From Leguminivora glycinivorella (lineage: Eukaryota; Arthropoda; Insecta; Lepidoptera; Tortricidae), in the NCBI RefSeq assembly GCF_023078275.1, contig NC_062971.1:2480001-2544000 (forward strand): a stretch of DNA of 64,000 nt. The letters are read 5' to 3'. The notes beneath the pieces are model-generated. The model saw only the letters and a list, made by a program, of their open reading frames with translations, searched no databases and was not told where the DNA came from. Each line of letters begins with the position of its first letter. Within the stretch, counting starts at the first letter, position 1. Positions 60,834 through 64,000 of the stretch are shown one piece after another. Made by a program: the position numbers and the translations under genes.

Positions 60834-61577
60834 GGGTGGTCCTTATTTTGTCGATGTTATATTTTTATACGGGGCACCCGCTTAATGTAAAATCTAACCC
60901 TAAAAAACCAATGTATTTTTTTTTTCAGAATTTTTAAATACATTTTAGGGGTCGCTACCTCACTTTGTAAATTTGGATCCTCCATACAAAATGCAATTTT
61001 TTTTATCTATTTTTTTAGATTTTTCGTTGTGGGGCGAAAAGTCATGGTGTATTAAAACCATTGTAATTTGTTTTCAGAATTTTTAAATACATTTTAGGGG
61101 TCGCTACCGCACTTTGAAAATGTGGACCCTCTATACAAAATGCTATTTTTTATTTTTTTCCGATTTTTCGTTGTGGGGCAAAGAGTCAGGGTGTATTAAA
61201 GTGCAACTTAACATAAAATAACGCCGCTGATTTTTTTAAAATTATTTATTCATATTTTAGGGGTTCTAAGACTTCTAAAGTAAGTTCTTCCAAATTTTGA
61301 AAAGTGCGGTAGCGACCCCTAATTAATGTATTTAAAAATTCTGAAAACAAATTACATTGGTTTTAATACACCCTGACTCTTTGCCACACAACGGAAATTC
61401 GAAAAAAAAAAAAAAAACATTTTGTATGGAGGGTCCAAATTTTCAAAGTGCGGTAGCGACCTCTAAAATGTATTTAAAAATTCTGAAAAAAAAAATACAT
61501 TGGTTTTTTAGGGTTAGATTTTACATTAAGCGGGTGCCCCGTATAAAAATATAACATCGACAAAATAAGGACCACCC
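60834..61577. mobile_element. 744-bp TA-flanked foldback element
   Basis: TA-GGGTGGTCCTTATTTTG to CAAAATAAGGACCACCC-TA. The first 130 bp are inverted almost perfectly. Each arm holds two copies of a 150-bp unit (TTTTAGGGGTCGCTACC ... ACTTTG ... CATACAAAATGC), so the whole element folds back. TA duplication fits Tc1/mariner-type transposition. No transposase frame. Confidence 0.9.
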
Positions 61578-61707
61578 TAATGTACTGTGTTATTTTAAAT
61601 CTACCTTACAACAATAGCGTCCTTTGAGTGTCGGTGATTAGTCAGTGTTATGGAAAATGACGTCGTTTCGCAGTAAAGTTGCGCAGACGTTGCGTCCAAC
61701 AGAAGCC

Positions 61708-62160
61708 ATCTTATCTTATCTTATCTTATATCTGCGGGGGCCCTTACGAATACACTTCGAGTCATAGGGATCTTTTGTACAATTACTCTCTACGATCCCA
61801 AGATCCTGCAGCTAAATAGGATCTTCTGGACCATCTCCATGTGTTTGATGATGCAGCTCAAGGGTAGCTCTGAAAAGAATGAAGTCCTTATATTCCAGGT
61901 TCCTAAGTTCTTCATTGTTTGTCTGGCGAGGGCGTGATATTCTTATATCAGGTGTCTGACAGTCTCTTTCTCTTCGCCACAAAGTGTTGTCAGATTGTCC
62001 GAGCAAAAGCCATAGAGTTGACACGTCGACTCTCTGAACACGTCAGTCCACGGTTTCTCATAAAATTAAAATTTGTCACTTTATCAACGAGTTCATCATT
62101 GAGCTGGAAGGTATTAATGATAGACAGATTGGATAGTAATTTGATTCCGTTCGCGTAGTT
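61708..62160 (-). mobile_element. Probable LINE 3' region with (TAAGA)n tail
   Basis: On the minus strand the sequence ends AGATATAAGATAAGATAAG. Upstream, frames such as LLLGQSDNTLWRRERDCQT and RPRQTNNEELRNLEYKDF are protein-like but broken between frames. Assigned to a retroelement because of the tail; clade unknown. Confidence 0.45.
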
Positions 62161-62310
62161 TTATAAATTAATTTATCGGTAAAATGCAGGTACTGATTAT
62201 TTTTAGGTTTATTTAAAATCACCGAATAGTTTCAGAATAATCTCAGTTTCTCTAAAAATGTAAGTTGTGATTTGGATAGCAACAAAGTACACGTGGTTGT
62301 TGATGTCCAC

Positions 62311-62467
62311 TAACGCCGAGTCTTGCGTGGGCGACGGTCGCGCGATCGTCGCGCGACCGTCGCCGTCGCGTCTCATACTTCCATATCGATAAGGTTTGAT
62401 TTCGTATGCGTCGCATCGCCGTCGCGCGACCATCGCGCGACCGTCGCCCACGCAAGCCACGGCGTTA
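62311..62467. mobile_element. Palindromic MITE family M2, copy 4
   Basis: TAACGCCGAGTCTTGCGTGG, two GTCGCGCGA units, TCCATATCGATAAGG, then CGTCGCCCACGCAAGCC and ACGGCGTTA. CTAACGCCG / CGGCGTTAG is a perfect outermost inversion here. Confidence 0.87.
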
Positions 62468-63507
62468 GCCTTTCTACAAAAAATGTAGAAATTCCAACTC
62501 AATCGCGCAAAAGTACGATAAATATTCTTGCAATTTTATCCGGGTCGCCGGCATTCCAGATACTCTCTGATCTTGTAAAAATGGTAATTCATATAATGTC
62601 CCCCAAATACCTCCTTTGTCCAAAATGACCGGAAAGCGGATACCGAACTACGACAAACATTGTTAATCCGACGAATTCCATCCTTGTTTTTGTCCCAAAT
62701 AATTTATATAAAAATTGAGTTCGATATCTGTGATATTCTTATCGCCAACGGAACGTAAGCGAGCAAAGGCTTCAAACCCAAAGACAAGTACAACCAAGAC
62801 GAATAACTCTAACAAGAGATGGTTGTTAATTATGTATTTTAAGGGGCTCCACACAGTTTTCATCGATTTTTGACAAATTTTGAGTTGAAATTCCTAAATT
62901 TGTACTACAGATAGAATTATAACTCCAACGGCCATCGGTTCTTCAATCTTTTATCTCTATTCGTAAGATCTATATTTTGAAAAAAGTTAATACTTTTTTA
63001 TCATGGTCTAATAAATCACTTTTATTGAAATTTGATTTTAGTGAAGGGTAACAACATACACAAAATTGACATACTTTTTAAAAATTAAAGAGAGATTTTA
63101 ATTTTAAAGTAATTAAAACAAAAGTTATGACCAAAAAACCAGCCTTTGACCCTAAATTGTTTTGCTTTGATGCCAAATATCACAGAAACAATCAGCTGTG
63201 AAGAAATTATGAGATACTATTTTGTTTAAAGACGATGCTCTTAATATGATAGGCTTTAGAAACTATCATATTATCAATGGATTCAAATCGAAGGTCATTG
63301 GCGCAGGGAATGCCCTTAATAGTAGAATGAGTGCACAGGATAACCTAGAACATTTATAGCCATGCAGAAAAATGTGTATAAATATTTATAACAGAACTGT
63401 CATCCAGTGGTCAGTCTCATTCTGTTCATTTTCTTAATCGTAGTTCTCTTCTTATAAAATGTTGAGTCACCAGTTTCTTTCTAACGTCAGATCAGGACTA
63501 CAGCACA
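62468..63507. other. No recognisable feature
   Basis: AT-rich; the minus frame at 62663-62863 has no domain. Confidence 0.4.
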
Positions 63508-63652
63508 GGTGCCGTAGTCGAATGGCATTTCTGCGACGCGAAATGCCGCGAAAGGTAGTCTGGCTCTGTCGCGCCAATACCCAAGAGCAATAGAGATAGA
63601 TATCTATGAGCGTTTCGTTTTGTGAGCGTTTGTGCCATTCGGCTACGTACCC
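63508..63652. mobile_element. MITE family M3, complete copy
   Basis: GTGCCGTAGTCGAATGGCA to GTGCCATTCGGCTACGTAC; internal GGTAGTCTGGCTCTGTCGCG and GATAGAGATAGATATCTATG. Confidence 0.85.
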
Positions 63653-64000
63653 AGGTTTTGGGTTTGTAGCACCAACCTTGCATATGGTTTGTAGATATTA
63701 GGAACAGAAGACCACATTGCATTTGGCGCCCGAAAACTTAACCAGCTCGCAAGCGTAACCAATGGAATACACTGTTACTTTAGTACAAAAACGTCACACG
63801 AGTCCATAGAAAGTCAGGTTCGTGGGACTTTACTCACCTCGTTGATTTAGCCACAGGATTACTAATTCCATCGCATACCAATTGTAATAGGTACTCTAAA
63901 AAAAAACAGTTTTACCTTGACCCCTAACTTCTAACGCTTGTGGAGAATCTCAAGTAAAAATTAAATTGGTTAGCTCGGACAGCCAAGGGAATTTGAGGAC
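63653..64000. other. No recognisable feature
   Basis: Unassigned sequence to the end of the window. Confidence 0.35.

Overview
This window looks like nuclear DNA from a moth or butterfly (Lepidoptera). It is AT-rich and non-coding for the most part, and it is packed with repeats of kinds common in that order: Helitron-like copies ending in CTAG, tRNA-headed SINEs, palindromic MITEs, RTE-type LINE tails ending in GATGAT, and TTAGG-like motifs. Nothing bacterial, organellar or viral was seen apart from retroelements. The species cannot be named from the sequence alone.

The only host gene I can support is a plus-strand gene. Its first coding exon lies at 13971-14082 (start codon, signal peptide, splice donor, with a splice acceptor upstream of the 5' UTR). 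A candidate 57-nt in-phase exon lies at 60243-60299. If both belong to one transcript, 14083-60242 is a single intron of about 46 kb holding nearly all the transposons described here. Its product would be secreted or membrane-anchored, but I could not identify the protein.

The main mobile elements are as follows. (1) A complete Ty3/Gypsy LTR element of CsRn1 type lies on the minus strand at 41483-47019. It has two 764-bp LTRs that look identical and a 4-bp target duplication. Its gag has a Cys/His box, a canonical -1 frameshift signal precedes protease, and RT, RNase H and integrase follow. One missing base in a C run separates protease from RT. (2) A decayed Transib element at 47231-48941 has a 5-bp target duplication, RSS-like CACACTG ends and a remnant of a RAG1-related transposase C-terminus. 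(3) A 5'-truncated LINE with three lesions lies at 34390-36729, with a 126-bp tandem repeat behind it. (4) Eleven Helitron-like copies, several tRNA-headed SINEs and about twenty MITE or foldback copies are spread throughout.

Layout: 0.5-1.35 kb minisatellite; 1.9-5.6 kb SINE, MITE and LINE tails; 5.65-7.15 kb two tandem arrays, the second a 55-bp satellite with a telomere-like core; 7.7-9.3 kb a GC-rich repeat split by a hAT-like element; 10-13.75 kb Helitrons and MITEs; 13.9 kb the host exon; 15-34 kb nested MITEs, SINEs and a 1.45-kb inverted-repeat element with an inner 406-bp foldback; 34.4-38.5 kb LINE and satellite; 41.5-47 kb the Gypsy element; 47.2-48.9 kb Transib; 50-59 kb heavily nested DNA elements and microsatellites; 60.2 kb the second candidate exon; 60.8-63.7 kb a large TA-flanked foldback and further MITEs. 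Many insertions can be ordered in time because they interrupt one another and leave target duplications.
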